From positions 62,001 through 126,000 of the forward strand of contig NZ_JBHFQG010000006.1 in assembly GCF_041949975.1 (NCBI RefSeq): DNA of 64,000 bases, written 5' to 3'. The stretch's first letter is position 1. Each line of letters starts with the position of its first letter. This document shows positions 1-8,066 of this stretch, piece by piece. Position numbers and translations under genes: made by a program. The notes under the pieces were generated by a model, which did not search any database, was not told the origin of the DNA, and was given only the letters and a program-made list of their open reading frames with translations. This stretch comes from Alteribacillus sp041949975 (lineage in GTDB: Bacteria; Bacillota; Bacilli; Bacillales; Marinococcaceae).

Positions 1-346
1 AGAAAGTCGGTGCAGCCATAACAGTATTGGTTTCCGATGTTAAAAAAGCACGGCAGAGCATTAGAATGACTTCATCAGAGCCAGCACCAAATATTAACTG
101 ACTCTTTTTTATGTTAAAATCCTGGGCAACTGCTTCACGAATGCTTGCAGCATAACCGTCAGGATATATTTCAGGATGCAATGCTGCTTGTTTAACCGCT
201 TCATGTACTTTCGGAGAGGCACCGTAAGGATTTTCATTTGAGGCTAATTTATGGACTTCTTTTAAACCGAGTTCTTTTTTCACTTCTTCCATTGGTTTCC
301 CCGGTTTATATGGTTCCATCCCCAATAATTGAGATTTGACTTTCAT
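1..346 (-). CDS. hisC: Histidinol-phosphate aminotransferase, N-terminal part (cut by window edge)
   Basis: PLP-dependent aminotransferase of histidine biosynthesis; in Bacillus it also serves aromatic amino acid transamination, which explains its place behind trpA. The first 115 codons are open to the window edge. They start MKVKSQLLGMEPYKPGKP and include LASNENPYG (substrate and PLP pocket region) and FGAGSDEVI, both typical of class I/II HisC proteins. A GAGGTG ribosome site lies just before the ATG, 44 nt after the trpA stop, so it is probably co-transcribed with the trp genes. The catalytic lysine lies outside the window. Confidence 0.93.
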   Translation of the reverse strand, partial: MKVKSQLLGMEPYKPGKPMEEVKKELGLKEVHKLASNENPYGASPKVHEAVKQAALHPEIYPDGYAASIREAVAQDFNIKKSQLIFGAGSDEVILMLCRAFLTSETNTVMAAPTF

Positions 347-390
347 GCTTTAGCACCTCACATCAATAAATTCTTTTCTCTTTTTCTATG

Positions 391-1200
391 TTACGATGAA
401 ATGAGAGAAGAAACAAATGTTTTTATGTTTTGGAGAGCAATTTGTTTATTCTTTTCCTCATGTGACAAATCACTTAAATATTCTTCCACTTTTTTCATTA
501 TAGCGCTTCCGACAATAACCCCATTACATACGCCATTCAGGCTTTCGACATGCTCGGGTTTTGAAATACCAAAACCAACTGCTACTGGGACAGTACTGGC
601 AGAGTTCACGTTCTTAATAAACGTATAAGCTTCCTCTGAAAATGACTCCCTGGTTCCAGTTACACCCAGGCTGGATACACAATATAAGAAGCCTTCTGCT
701 TTTTTTGCTATTTTTTCTATTCGTGTTGTCGAGGTTGGAGCTACAAGGGAAATATTAGCAAGACCCTTTTCTTTAGCATTATTACTAAGTTCCTGGCTTT
801 CTTCATATGGAAGGTCTGGAATTAAAACACCGTCTGCTTCATTTTCTTTCACCCTATTAAGAAAAGTCTTTTCTCCCATTTGGAGAACGGGATTAAAATA
901 CGTAAATATGATAACTGGAATAGTTACACCTTTTTTTCTCATTTCCGGTACAAGACGGATTGCCCGGTCAAGGCTCATTCCTTGCTCAAGTGCCCTTTTT
1001 GCCGAACGCTGTAATACCGGTCCATCTGCTAGTGGATCTGAATAAGGAATTCCAAGCTCTAAAATATGAGCCCCTGCTTCTTGCAAGGTTAAAGCAAGGT
1101 CTATTGTTGCAGCTGAATCCGGATCTCCTGCCATAATAAATGGAATAAACAATGGGTATTCTGCTTGTTTTGCCGCCTCACTAACACTCATTCTAGTCAT
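391..1200 (-). CDS. trpA: Tryptophan synthase alpha subunit
   Basis: Cleaves indole-3-glycerol phosphate to indole and glyceraldehyde 3-phosphate and passes indole to TrpB. It is a 269-residue TIM barrel of normal length. The signature ELGIPYSDPLADGP carries the catalytic pair Glu48 and Asp59, and the phosphate-binding loops VGFGIS and GVIVGSAI are present. The first ATG overlaps the trpB stop as ATGA, and AAAGGAG sits 8 nt upstream, so this start is preferred over the Met at residue 4. Last structural trp gene before hisC. Confidence 0.97.
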   Translation of the reverse strand: MTRMSVSEAAKQAEYPLFIPFIMAGDPDSAATIDLALTLQEAGAHILELGIPYSDPLADGPVLQRSAKRALEQGMSLDRAIRLVPEMRKKGVTIPVIIFTYFNPVLQMGEKTFLNRVKENEADGVLIPDLPYEESQELSNNAKEKGLANISLVAPTSTTRIEKIAKKAEGFLYCVSSLGVTGTRESFSEEAYTFIKNVNSASTVPVAVGFGISKPEHVESLNGVCNGVIVGSAIMKKVEEYLSDLSHEEKNKQIALQNIKTFVSSLISS

Positions 1201-2396
1201 GCTTCAGACTCCTTTTCCATTGCCTCTTTTATGGAATTTACATCCTTGTCTCCTCTTCCAGATAGACAAATTACCATGATTTGATCTTTCCCCATCTTTT
1301 TTGCTTTTTCAAATGCCAGATGCAGAGCATGAGCAGATTCAATTGCAGGGAGAATGCCTTCCGTTCGTGTTAATACAGAAAGTGCGTTAAGAGCCTCCTT
1401 ATCCGTCACTCCTTCATAAGACACACGCCCGCTTTCTGCAAGATGTGCATGCTCGGGCCCGATCCCCGGATAGTCCAGGCCTGCTGAAATAGAGTAAGGT
1501 TCAATAATCTGACCGTTTTCATCCTGAATGAGATACGTAAGAGAACCATGTATTACTCCTTTGGTTCCTTTAGTAATAGTAGCAGCATGCCTATCAGATG
1601 AAAGACCTTTTCCCGCTGCTTCAGCCCCAAATAATTTCACTTCGTCTTCTAAAAAAGCGGAAAACATTCCAATTGCATTGCTTCCTCCCCCTACACAAGC
1701 AGCTGCCGCATCAGGAAAAGTTCCTTCTTTTTCTTGCAGCTGTGCTTTTGTTTCATCCCCTATGATCCTCTGAAAATCTCTAACCATTTTTGGATATGGA
1801 TGAGGACCTACAACAGACCCGATAAGGTAAAAGGTATCTTCTACATTAGCCACCCAATAACGTATGGCTTCATTTGTAGCATCTTTTAATGTTCTGCTTC
1901 CTGACACCGCCGGTACAACTTCAGCTCCAAGCAGCTCCATTCTAAACACATTAAGTTCCTGACGCCTCATGTCTTCTTCTCCCATAAATACCTTGCATTC
2001 AAGGCCGAGACGGGCACAAACAGTAGCCGTTGCAACGCCATGCTGGCCGGCACCTGTTTCAGCAACAATTTTTCTTTTCCCCATTCGTTTGGCAAGCAGA
2101 GCTTGTCCCACAGCATTGTTTAATTTATGTGCACCCGTATGGAGCAGATCTTCTCTTTTTAAGTAAATTTTAGCCCCACCCAATTTATGCGTAAGTCTTT
2201 CCGCATACGTTAACGGGGTCGGACGGCCAGCATATTCTATCAGAGTATTTTTATACTCTTCCACAAATGAAGTATCTTCCCATGCCTCTGTCAGTGATGA
2301 TTCTAATTCTTCGAGTGCATACATTAATGTTTCAGGTACAAATTGTCCGCCGAAACCGCCAAAACGCCCATTTATATCTGGATAGACACTACTCAT
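1197..2396 (-). CDS. trpB: Tryptophan synthase beta subunit
   Basis: PLP enzyme that condenses indole with serine to give tryptophan. At 399 residues it has the usual length of the TrpB1 form. HTGAHKLNNA contains the PLP Schiff-base lysine (Lys91) and CVGGGSNAIG is the PLP-phosphate loop. The gene overlaps trpF by 8 nt at its start and trpA by 3-4 nt at its end, which indicates tight translational coupling. No missing residues were noticed. Confidence 0.98.
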   Translation of the reverse strand: MSSVYPDINGRFGGFGGQFVPETLMYALEELESSLTEAWEDTSFVEEYKNTLIEYAGRPTPLTYAERLTHKLGGAKIYLKREDLLHTGAHKLNNAVGQALLAKRMGKRKIVAETGAGQHGVATATVCARLGLECKVFMGEEDMRRQELNVFRMELLGAEVVPAVSGSRTLKDATNEAIRYWVANVEDTFYLIGSVVGPHPYPKMVRDFQRIIGDETKAQLQEKEGTFPDAAAACVGGGSNAIGMFSAFLEDEVKLFGAEAAGKGLSSDRHAATITKGTKGVIHGSLTYLIQDENGQIIEPYSISAGLDYPGIGPEHAHLAESGRVSYEGVTDKEALNALSVLTRTEGILPAIESAHALHLAFEKAKKMGKDQIMVICLSGRGDKDVNSIKEAMEKESEA

Positions 2397-3033
2397 TTTT
2401 CTCCAACCTCTTTTCCAAACAAATCAATTTATTTTCATCTTTTAAGCCTTCTGTTTCCAAACCGCTTGATAGATCAATTCCCCATGGCTTAAAAGGCATT
2501 AATGCCTCCACGTTGTCAGGGGTAATGCCGCCTGCAATTAAAACTGGAAGGCTGTAGTTTTTACCGAATTCAACATATTCAGGTACATGTGACCAGTCAA
2601 AACTTTGTCCTGTACCGCCCCATGCCCCTTTTACTTTGGCATCAATCACAAAACCATCGACGCTAGATAAATATTCGTTCATTTGAAAAATCGTGTCTTC
2701 ATCATGGGGAAGGGCCTTCCACACTTCAAGATTAAATGTTTTTTTTACCTCTGCTGCTTTTTCAGGAGATTCTGCTCCATGCAGCTGAATAACATCAGGT
2801 GAAAGAACTTCTACCGCTTCTCGTATTTCTTTTAACGGGGCATTAACAAAGAGAGCTGCCACCTTCTTTTCAGGCAATTTATGCCTTTCAAGCCAGGAAG
2901 CAGCCTCGTGAGGCGTTACTTTTCTTTTACTTTCCGCCATTACAAAGCCTACATAATCTGCACGGGAAAGAGACGCAACTTTAACATCGTGTTCTGAATG
3001 CAAGCCGCAAAGCTTAAGATAAGGACTGATCAT
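2389..3033 (-). CDS. trpF: Phosphoribosylanthranilate isomerase
   Basis: Amadori rearrangement of N-(5-phosphoribosyl)anthranilate to CdRP, third committed step of tryptophan synthesis. The 214-residue barrel starts MISPYLKLCG with catalytic Cys9. The acid partner is in VIDAKVKGAWGGTGQSFDW, and the phosphate loops are IAGGITPDNV and GIDLSSGLE. AAAAGGAG precedes the ATG. It overlaps trpC by 20 nt and trpB by 8 nt. Confidence 0.95.
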   Translation of the reverse strand: MISPYLKLCGLHSEHDVKVASLSRADYVGFVMAESKRKVTPHEAASWLERHKLPEKKVAALFVNAPLKEIREAVEVLSPDVIQLHGAESPEKAAEVKKTFNLEVWKALPHDEDTIFQMNEYLSSVDGFVIDAKVKGAWGGTGQSFDWSHVPEYVEFGKNYSLPVLIAGGITPDNVEALMPFKPWGIDLSSGLETEGLKDENKLICLEKRLEKNE

Positions 3034-3787
3034 GAAACTTTTCTCCTTTTAACTGACGTAAAGCAAGCTCTACGTTTGTCTGCCTCATTAATGACTCGCC
3101 CACTAATACAGCATCTGCCCCATAGTTTTGAACAAACTGTAGGTCTTCATGTGTATATATGCCGCTTTCGCTTACAAACACACTATCAGCAGGTATACAT
3201 TTACTCAATTCCTCAGTTACCGTTAAAGTTGTATTAAACGTCTTCAAGTCACGATTGTTAACGCCAATTATAGCAGGTTTAAAGATTTTCATCACGCTTT
3301 CTAGTTCTTCTTTAGAATGAAATTCAACGAGTACTTCAAGACCTTTTTCATCAGCTTCCAAGTATAACTCATGTAAATGCTGCGGCTCTAAAGCTGCTGC
3401 TATTAAAAGAACAGCATCTGCACCAATTCGTTCACTTTCTTCTAATTGCAAGCGGTCAATAATAAAATCTTTTCGCAGGACAGGAATAGATACTTTATTC
3501 TTAACCGCTGTTAAATATGCGCGCTTTCCTTGAAAATAAGGCTCATCAGTCAACACAGAAAGAGCTGCCGCTCCTCCTCTTTGGTAACTTTCGGCAATGG
3601 ATTCAGGATGAAAATCAGATCTGATTAACCCTTTTGACGGGGAAGCTTTTTTCACCTCTGCAATCACCTGTACGTTATTGTTTTGAATAAGCGCTTTTTT
3701 AAGAGAATACCTAGAAACATCCACACGTTGAGGCAGCTGTAAACTCTGTACCTCTTCTTTTTTGGTTTCGATAATTTTATTAAGCAT
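3014..3787 (-). CDS. trpC: Indole-3-glycerol phosphate synthase
   Basis: Ring closure of CdRP to indole-3-glycerol phosphate. It has 257 residues with the family motifs in order: AEVKKASPSKGLI (catalytic Lys), PVLRKDFIID, AVLLIAAAL, EVLVEFH (catalytic Glu region), IGVNNRDLKTF and VSESGI. The start overlaps the end of trpD by 8 nt, with AAGGTGG inside trpD as ribosome site. It is a stand-alone TrpC, not the TrpC-TrpF fusion of enterobacteria. Confidence 0.97.
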   Translation of the reverse strand: MLNKIIETKKEEVQSLQLPQRVDVSRYSLKKALIQNNNVQVIAEVKKASPSKGLIRSDFHPESIAESYQRGGAAALSVLTDEPYFQGKRAYLTAVKNKVSIPVLRKDFIIDRLQLEESERIGADAVLLIAAALEPQHLHELYLEADEKGLEVLVEFHSKEELESVMKIFKPAIIGVNNRDLKTFNTTLTVTEELSKCIPADSVFVSESGIYTHEDLQFVQNYGADAVLVGESLMRQTNVELALRQLKGEKFHDQSLS

Positions 3788-4805
3788 GCTGTTCTTCCAC
3801 CTTTTCTTTTCGTAAACGCTGCAGCTGCTTTAGAACCTTACCGTTTTCTAATGCAGCTTTTGCCTCTTCTGCTCCTTCTTCTACTGAAGCAGTATTATTA
3901 GAAACATACAGGCCTGCTGCAATATTTAAAATCAATATATCTTTAGCTGCTCCACTTACATTACCTTGAAAAATGTCTTCTATAAGGTCCGCACTTTCTT
4001 TCGAATTATTGACTTGCACAGGGGCGATTGGTGCCCTTTTTAATCCAAATTGCTCTGGGGTAATGGTGTATTGTTTAACTTCATTATTTATTAATTCAGT
4101 TACATACGTTTTTCCTGTAATGGTTATTTCATCAAGTCCGTCTTCACCGGTCACAAACATAGCTCGTTCAGCTCCCATTCGCTGAAGGGTTTGAGCCATT
4201 TTCAATCCGTATTCTTTGTTAAACACCCCAATCACTTGAGCTCTGGCATTTGCAGGATTTGTAAGAGGACCTAACAAGTTAAAAATAGTACGGAAGCCTA
4301 TTTCTTTTCTGGGAGTAACAGCATGTTTCATAGCTACATGGTATAACGGAGCAAACAAAAATGCCATGTCTTGATGTTCAAGAGAAGAAGCTGCTTCTTC
4401 TGGGGAAGTTTGAACCGCCAGCCCTAATTCTTCCAACACATCAGCACTTCCGCTTTTTGAGGAAACAGAACGGTTGCCGTGTTTTGCAACTTTTACCCCA
4501 AGAGAAGATAATGCTATTGCTGAAGCAGTAGAAATATTATACGTTGAACTTTTATCTCCGCCCGTTCCGCACGTGTCAATTACAGCATCTTCCTTATGAG
4601 GAATCTTTATTACATGATTTTTCATCGACCTTGCAAACCCCGTCATCTCATCGACTGTTTCTCCTCTAAAGCGCAGCACAGTTAACAAGCTTGCAATTTG
4701 ACTCTCTGTGGCTCTTCCTTCCATAATCTCATCCATGGCAGCCTTCGCTTCTTCTTCCGCTAATGTCTTTCCTTCAATACATGCGTTCAATATGTTTTTC
4801 AGCAT
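3780..4805 (-). CDS. trpD: Anthranilate phosphoribosyltransferase
   Basis: Transfers phosphoribose from PRPP to anthranilate. The start was set at the ATG at 4805 (341 residues, MLKNILNACIEGKT) because GGGAGGAG lies about 8 nt upstream; a longer reading from 4832 adds nine residues with no better site. The PRPP and anthranilate site motifs DTCGTGGDKSSTYNIST and KHGNRSVSSKSGSADVLE are intact. It overlaps the end of trpE by 32 nt. No TrpG domain is fused to it, as expected in Bacillus, where the glutaminase subunit is shared with the folate pathway. Confidence 0.96.
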   Translation of the reverse strand: MLKNILNACIEGKTLAEEEAKAAMDEIMEGRATESQIASLLTVLRFRGETVDEMTGFARSMKNHVIKIPHKEDAVIDTCGTGGDKSSTYNISTASAIALSSLGVKVAKHGNRSVSSKSGSADVLEELGLAVQTSPEEAASSLEHQDMAFLFAPLYHVAMKHAVTPRKEIGFRTIFNLLGPLTNPANARAQVIGVFNKEYGLKMAQTLQRMGAERAMFVTGEDGLDEITITGKTYVTELINNEVKQYTITPEQFGLKRAPIAPVQVNNSKESADLIEDIFQGNVSGAAKDILILNIAAGLYVSNNTASVEEGAEEAKAALENGKVLKQLQRLRKEKVEEQHA

Positions 4806-6312
4806 GTTGTCTCTCCTCCCTTTTTTGACCAAACATTTTTTCTGCGGATTCCACTGCTTTTAATAGAGCCGCTGCTTTATTTTGTGTTTCCTCATATTCT
4901 TTTTCTGGTATAGAATCTGCTACAATCCCTGCCCCAGCTTGTATTCTTGCTTTATTGTTTTTAACTATCATCGTTCTTATTGCAATACAAGAATCGATGT
5001 TGCCGTCAAACCCTAAATAACAGACGGCACCTGCGTATATACCTCGACGTTCAGGTTCTAATTCCTTTAAAATCTGCATAGCTCGAAATTTAGGAGCGCC
5101 TGATACTGTGCCGGCTGGGAATGAGGATTGAAGCGCTTCAATCGACTTTGTATCGGCTGCAAGTCTTCCCGTTACTTTTGAAATGATATGCATTACGTGA
5201 GAGAATTTACCAATCTCAAGGAGAACAGGGGTGTCGACAGACCCGTATTCTGCAACTCTTCCAACATCATTTCTTGCCAGGTCGACCAGCATGTAATGTT
5301 CTGCTTTTTCTTTTTCATCTTCTAAAAGATCATGTTCAAGTTCATTGTCCTCTTTCTTGGTACGACCGCGCTTTCTCGTCCCGGCAATCGGATGAATTTC
5401 TACGTGGCTATCCTGTACCTGGATTAACCTTTCCGGTGAGCTTCCCACTACTTCCTGACCGTCAAGTTTTAAATAAAATAAATACGGCGACGGGTTTATC
5501 ATTCGAAGAGCCCGGTATATATCAAAAGCGGAAATTGTAATCTCTTTTTCAAACCGCTGTGAAAGAACGGCTTGAAAAATATCGCCGGCTTTTATATATT
5601 CTTTAATTTTTTCAACGTCGTTTAGAAATTTTTCCTTTGGATAATTGGAAACAACTTCTTTAAAATTTACACTTGCTGCTTTTGTGATTGGTGATAAAAA
5701 TGCTTCATCTTTTGAACCGGAAGCGAGCTGTTCCATTAATGCAGATACAACTGATTTGGAATGATTATAACGATCGGAAATATCAGCTTGGCTTTCTGCA
5801 TCGTAATGGATAAACGTCAGCTCTTTTGTATCATGATCCAATACAATTAGAGTTTGGCAAAAGAGTAATACAACTTCATCCTCGCAAACAGGATCCTCGG
5901 TTGAATGCAAATCAGGCTCAAAGTTTTCCACCGTGTCATATGGAATAACACCAACAGCGCCTCCTTTAAAAGGAACTTCCACATCAGGAGAACCTGGCTT
6001 TAGCCATTTAATAGACTCTTCAAACAATACAGCAAGGTCATTATTTTCTAAAAGGATTTGTTCTTGTTTATCGACAAAAAGATATTTATCGCAGCGGCTT
6101 AAAATTTTATATTGCGGGGCCAATCCAATGAATGAATATCTTGCCCATGGAGACGCTTCATCTTTACTCTCCAACAGAAATACCGCATCTTCTTCAAGCT
6201 TTCGGAAGACTTCAATTGGGGTCAAAGTATCAGAAAAAAAACGTCTGACATATGGAACCAATTTGTTATTTATCGATTGATTTTTAAATGTGTGAAAAGA
6301 AGTTTCGGACAT
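4774..6312 (-). CDS. trpE: Anthranilate synthase component I
   Basis: Makes anthranilate from chorismate with ammonia from a glutaminase subunit encoded elsewhere. The 512-residue protein has the N-terminal regulatory domain with the tryptophan-sensing motif FLLESKDEASPWARYSFIG and a chorismate-binding domain with PVAGTRKRG-type (here PIAGTRKRGRT), VDLARNDVGR and SFPAGTVSGAPKFRA motifs. GAGGTG precedes the ATG. It is the first gene after a roughly 270-nt leader that carries a TRAP site and an attenuator, so transcription should fall when tryptophan is abundant. Confidence 0.97.
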   Translation of the reverse strand: MSETSFHTFKNQSINNKLVPYVRRFFSDTLTPIEVFRKLEEDAVFLLESKDEASPWARYSFIGLAPQYKILSRCDKYLFVDKQEQILLENNDLAVLFEESIKWLKPGSPDVEVPFKGGAVGVIPYDTVENFEPDLHSTEDPVCEDEVVLLFCQTLIVLDHDTKELTFIHYDAESQADISDRYNHSKSVVSALMEQLASGSKDEAFLSPITKAASVNFKEVVSNYPKEKFLNDVEKIKEYIKAGDIFQAVLSQRFEKEITISAFDIYRALRMINPSPYLFYLKLDGQEVVGSSPERLIQVQDSHVEIHPIAGTRKRGRTKKEDNELEHDLLEDEKEKAEHYMLVDLARNDVGRVAEYGSVDTPVLLEIGKFSHVMHIISKVTGRLAADTKSIEALQSSFPAGTVSGAPKFRAMQILKELEPERRGIYAGAVCYLGFDGNIDSCIAIRTMIVKNNKARIQAGAGIVADSIPEKEYEETQNKAAALLKAVESAEKMFGQKREERQHAEKHIERMY

Positions 6313-6453
6313 GGGCTCACCTCTGTTTTATGACAAGAAGAGAGCATGAAGGAAGGAGAGATAAAGAAAGGGTTGATATAGATTACCTGGAAAGGACGAA
6401 AGACAATGAAGTACTTTTACTCTCTGTCAAAATCCGCCCCCTAAATATATAAA

Positions 6454-6476
6454 GCCTGAAACAAGCAGTTTCAGGC
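6454..6476 (-). terminator. trp attenuator terminator
   Basis: On the transcribed strand a perfect 9-bp stem GCCTGAAAC / GTTTCAGGC with a 5-nt loop is followed by a T-rich run (TTTATATATTT). It lies directly downstream of the TRAP triplets and about 140 nt before trpE. By analogy with the B. subtilis trp leader it should form when TRAP occupies the triplets. The competing antiterminator is not clear by eye; GCGG at about 6498-6495 could pair with CCGC just 5' of the hairpin. Confidence 0.85.
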
Positions 6477-6482
6477 GGTTGA

Positions 6483-6543
6483 CTACAATTACTCCGCTCT
6501 TCTCATCTCTGCTCTTCTCTTCTATCTGCACTCTGCTCGACTA
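6483..6543 (-). promoter_or_regulatory. TRAP binding site, 11 GAG/TAG triplets
   Basis: Reading the minus strand from 6543 to 6483 there are eleven triplets in order TAG, GAG, GAG, TAG, GAG, GAG, GAG, GAG, GAG, GAG, TAG. Most spacers are 2 nt (AA, AT, CA, CG, TC); two are longer (about 6 nt, after the third and after the tenth triplet). Eleven triplets match the eleven subunits of the TRAP ring. The matching gene mtrB is at 15953-16171 in this window. Confidence 0.92.
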
Positions 6544-6589
6544 TTAATATATTATTTTTTACTCATCTTATCTTATCTTATCTAATTCC

Positions 6590-6619
6590 ATACTACACAC
6601 TTTACTTCTTTTTTGTCAA
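6590..6619 (-). promoter_or_regulatory. Sigma-A promoter of the trp operon
   Basis: TTGACA (6619-6614) inside the last codons of aroH, an 18-nt spacer, then TAGTAT (6595-6590). The transcript would begin near 6583, some 40 nt before the first TRAP triplet. This makes trpEDCFBA-hisC independently controllable although read-through from aroC-aroB-aroH is possible, as in the aro supraoperon of B. subtilis. Confidence 0.75.
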
Positions 6620-6976
6620 CTCCAGGTCAGGACGGAGCTCTTTTGCGTTTCGCAAGTAAATGTGCTGTACGTCTTCTTGCTTTGTATTTATTTCTGCCGA
6701 CAGCATAATTCTAATACATAATGGCAAACTGCCTGGAACAGGAATCTCTTGTGCACACATTACTGGTACGAACTCCCATCCTTCTAATAAACGTATGGCT
6801 TTTGCCGGAAATGCTGCATTAATGTCAGAAGTTACTGTAAACCATATCTGCGAAACGTTTTCCGGTACCAATTTATTTGCCGCGATCATTTCCTCCAGTA
6901 GTTTTTTTGTGCTGGTCACTATATCATCTTGTTGATTTTTGTCGATTGTTATTGCTCCGCGTACCCCTCTAATCAT
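6602..6976 (-). CDS. aroH: Chorismate mutase, AroH type
   Basis: Converts chorismate to prephenate for phenylalanine and tyrosine. The start was placed at 6976 (124 residues, MIRGVRGAITID), which aligns with the short monofunctional AroH of B. subtilis. The active-site residues are all present: Arg6, Glu77 (in CAQEIPV), Arg89 (in CIRIML), Tyr107 (in HIYL) and Arg115 (in LRPDL). A GGGGG-rich ribosome site lies upstream. It overlaps aroB by 8 nt. The trp promoter -35 box lies inside its 3' end. Confidence 0.95.
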   Translation of the reverse strand: MIRGVRGAITIDKNQQDDIVTSTKKLLEEMIAANKLVPENVSQIWFTVTSDINAAFPAKAIRLLEGWEFVPVMCAQEIPVPGSLPLCIRIMLSAEINTKQEDVQHIYLRNAKELRPDLELTKKK

Positions 6977-8066
6977 ACACCGTATTCCCCCTTTGTTCCT
7001 TTGCCAGCAGATCAAACAGCAGCTTTTCGTCTATTGTATTTAAAAGGGGCCTGCCGGGTTCTTTTACTAATACGAATTTTATTTTACCGGCACTTGCTTT
7101 TTTATCTTTTTTCATTGCATCTATTAATAATTGTGCCGAATAATGAGATGGTGCCTCTATTGGATACCCAAGCGATTTAAACCAATCTCTTTCTTGGTTG
7201 ATATCCCATGAGGAAATCCATATTTCATTACTTAAACGCATTGCAAATAACATTCCCGCTGCTACTGCTTCTCCATGTGTTATCTGGCCATATCCAGAAC
7301 TCTTCTCTATGGAATGTCCTAAAGTATGTCCAAAATTCAAAAACGCTCGTATTCCTGATTCTTTTTCATCTTCTTTTACTATGTCTGCTTTAATAGCTAT
7401 TGACCTTTTTAAAAATTGGCGTATAGTGTCTTTTTTTATATCTTCTGTCGTACGAACATTTTTTTTTAACCACATTAAGAATTCTGGATCCTGAATATAG
7501 GCATGTTTAATCATTTCAGCAAAGCCTGATCGCCATTCTTTATCAGGCAGGGTTGATAAGGTATCCGTATCATAAAGCACAGCTGAAGGCTGGTGAAAGG
7601 CACCTATTAAGTTTTTTCCTAAGGAATGATTGATACCAGTTTTTCCTCCGACACTGCTGTCATGGGCAAGAAGAGTTGTAGGAACTTGCACAAATGGAAT
7701 ACCTCTCATATAAGTCGCTGCAGTAAAGCCGGCTAAATCTCCAATAACTCCTCCGCCAAGGGCAAATATAACGGATTGGCGATCAAGTCCTTCTTCTATG
7801 CAAACACTCAAAAGTTTCTCGTAACTGGACATCGATTTAGAAGCTTCTCCATCCGGAACCGCAGTAATACTGACTGGAAGGACCCGTCCAAGGATATTTT
7901 TCAATTTCGTTCCATATAGCTCTCCTACATTTGTATCCGTTATAATCAGCGCCCTGCTCTTATCCTCTAACAGTGTATGAAGAAGCTCTGGTGCCTTGTT
8001 CAGAACGCCTTTTCCAATATATACGGGGTAAGAAGTGTCAGCAGTCTTAACAGTCAATTGTTCCAT
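6969..8066 (-). CDS. aroB: 3-Dehydroquinate synthase
   Basis: Zinc and NAD dependent cyclisation of DAHP, second step of the shikimate pathway. The start at 8066 (365 residues, MEQLTVKTADTSYP) shares one base with the aroC stop (TAATG) and has GAGGG 8 nt upstream. The upstream GTG reading is not needed. Visible motifs are ALGGGVIGDLAGF, PTTLLAHDSSVGGKTGIN, the metal ligand Glu in GFAEMIKHA, and LNFGHTLGHSIE with the metal-binding histidine. Confidence 0.97.
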   Translation of the reverse strand: MEQLTVKTADTSYPVYIGKGVLNKAPELLHTLLEDKSRALIITDTNVGELYGTKLKNILGRVLPVSITAVPDGEASKSMSSYEKLLSVCIEEGLDRQSVIFALGGGVIGDLAGFTAATYMRGIPFVQVPTTLLAHDSSVGGKTGINHSLGKNLIGAFHQPSAVLYDTDTLSTLPDKEWRSGFAEMIKHAYIQDPEFLMWLKKNVRTTEDIKKDTIRQFLKRSIAIKADIVKEDEKESGIRAFLNFGHTLGHSIEKSSGYGQITHGEAVAAGMLFAMRLSNEIWISSWDINQERDWFKSLGYPIEAPSHYSAQLLIDAMKKDKKASAGKIKFVLVKEPGRPLLNTIDEKLLFDLLAKEQRGNTVYD

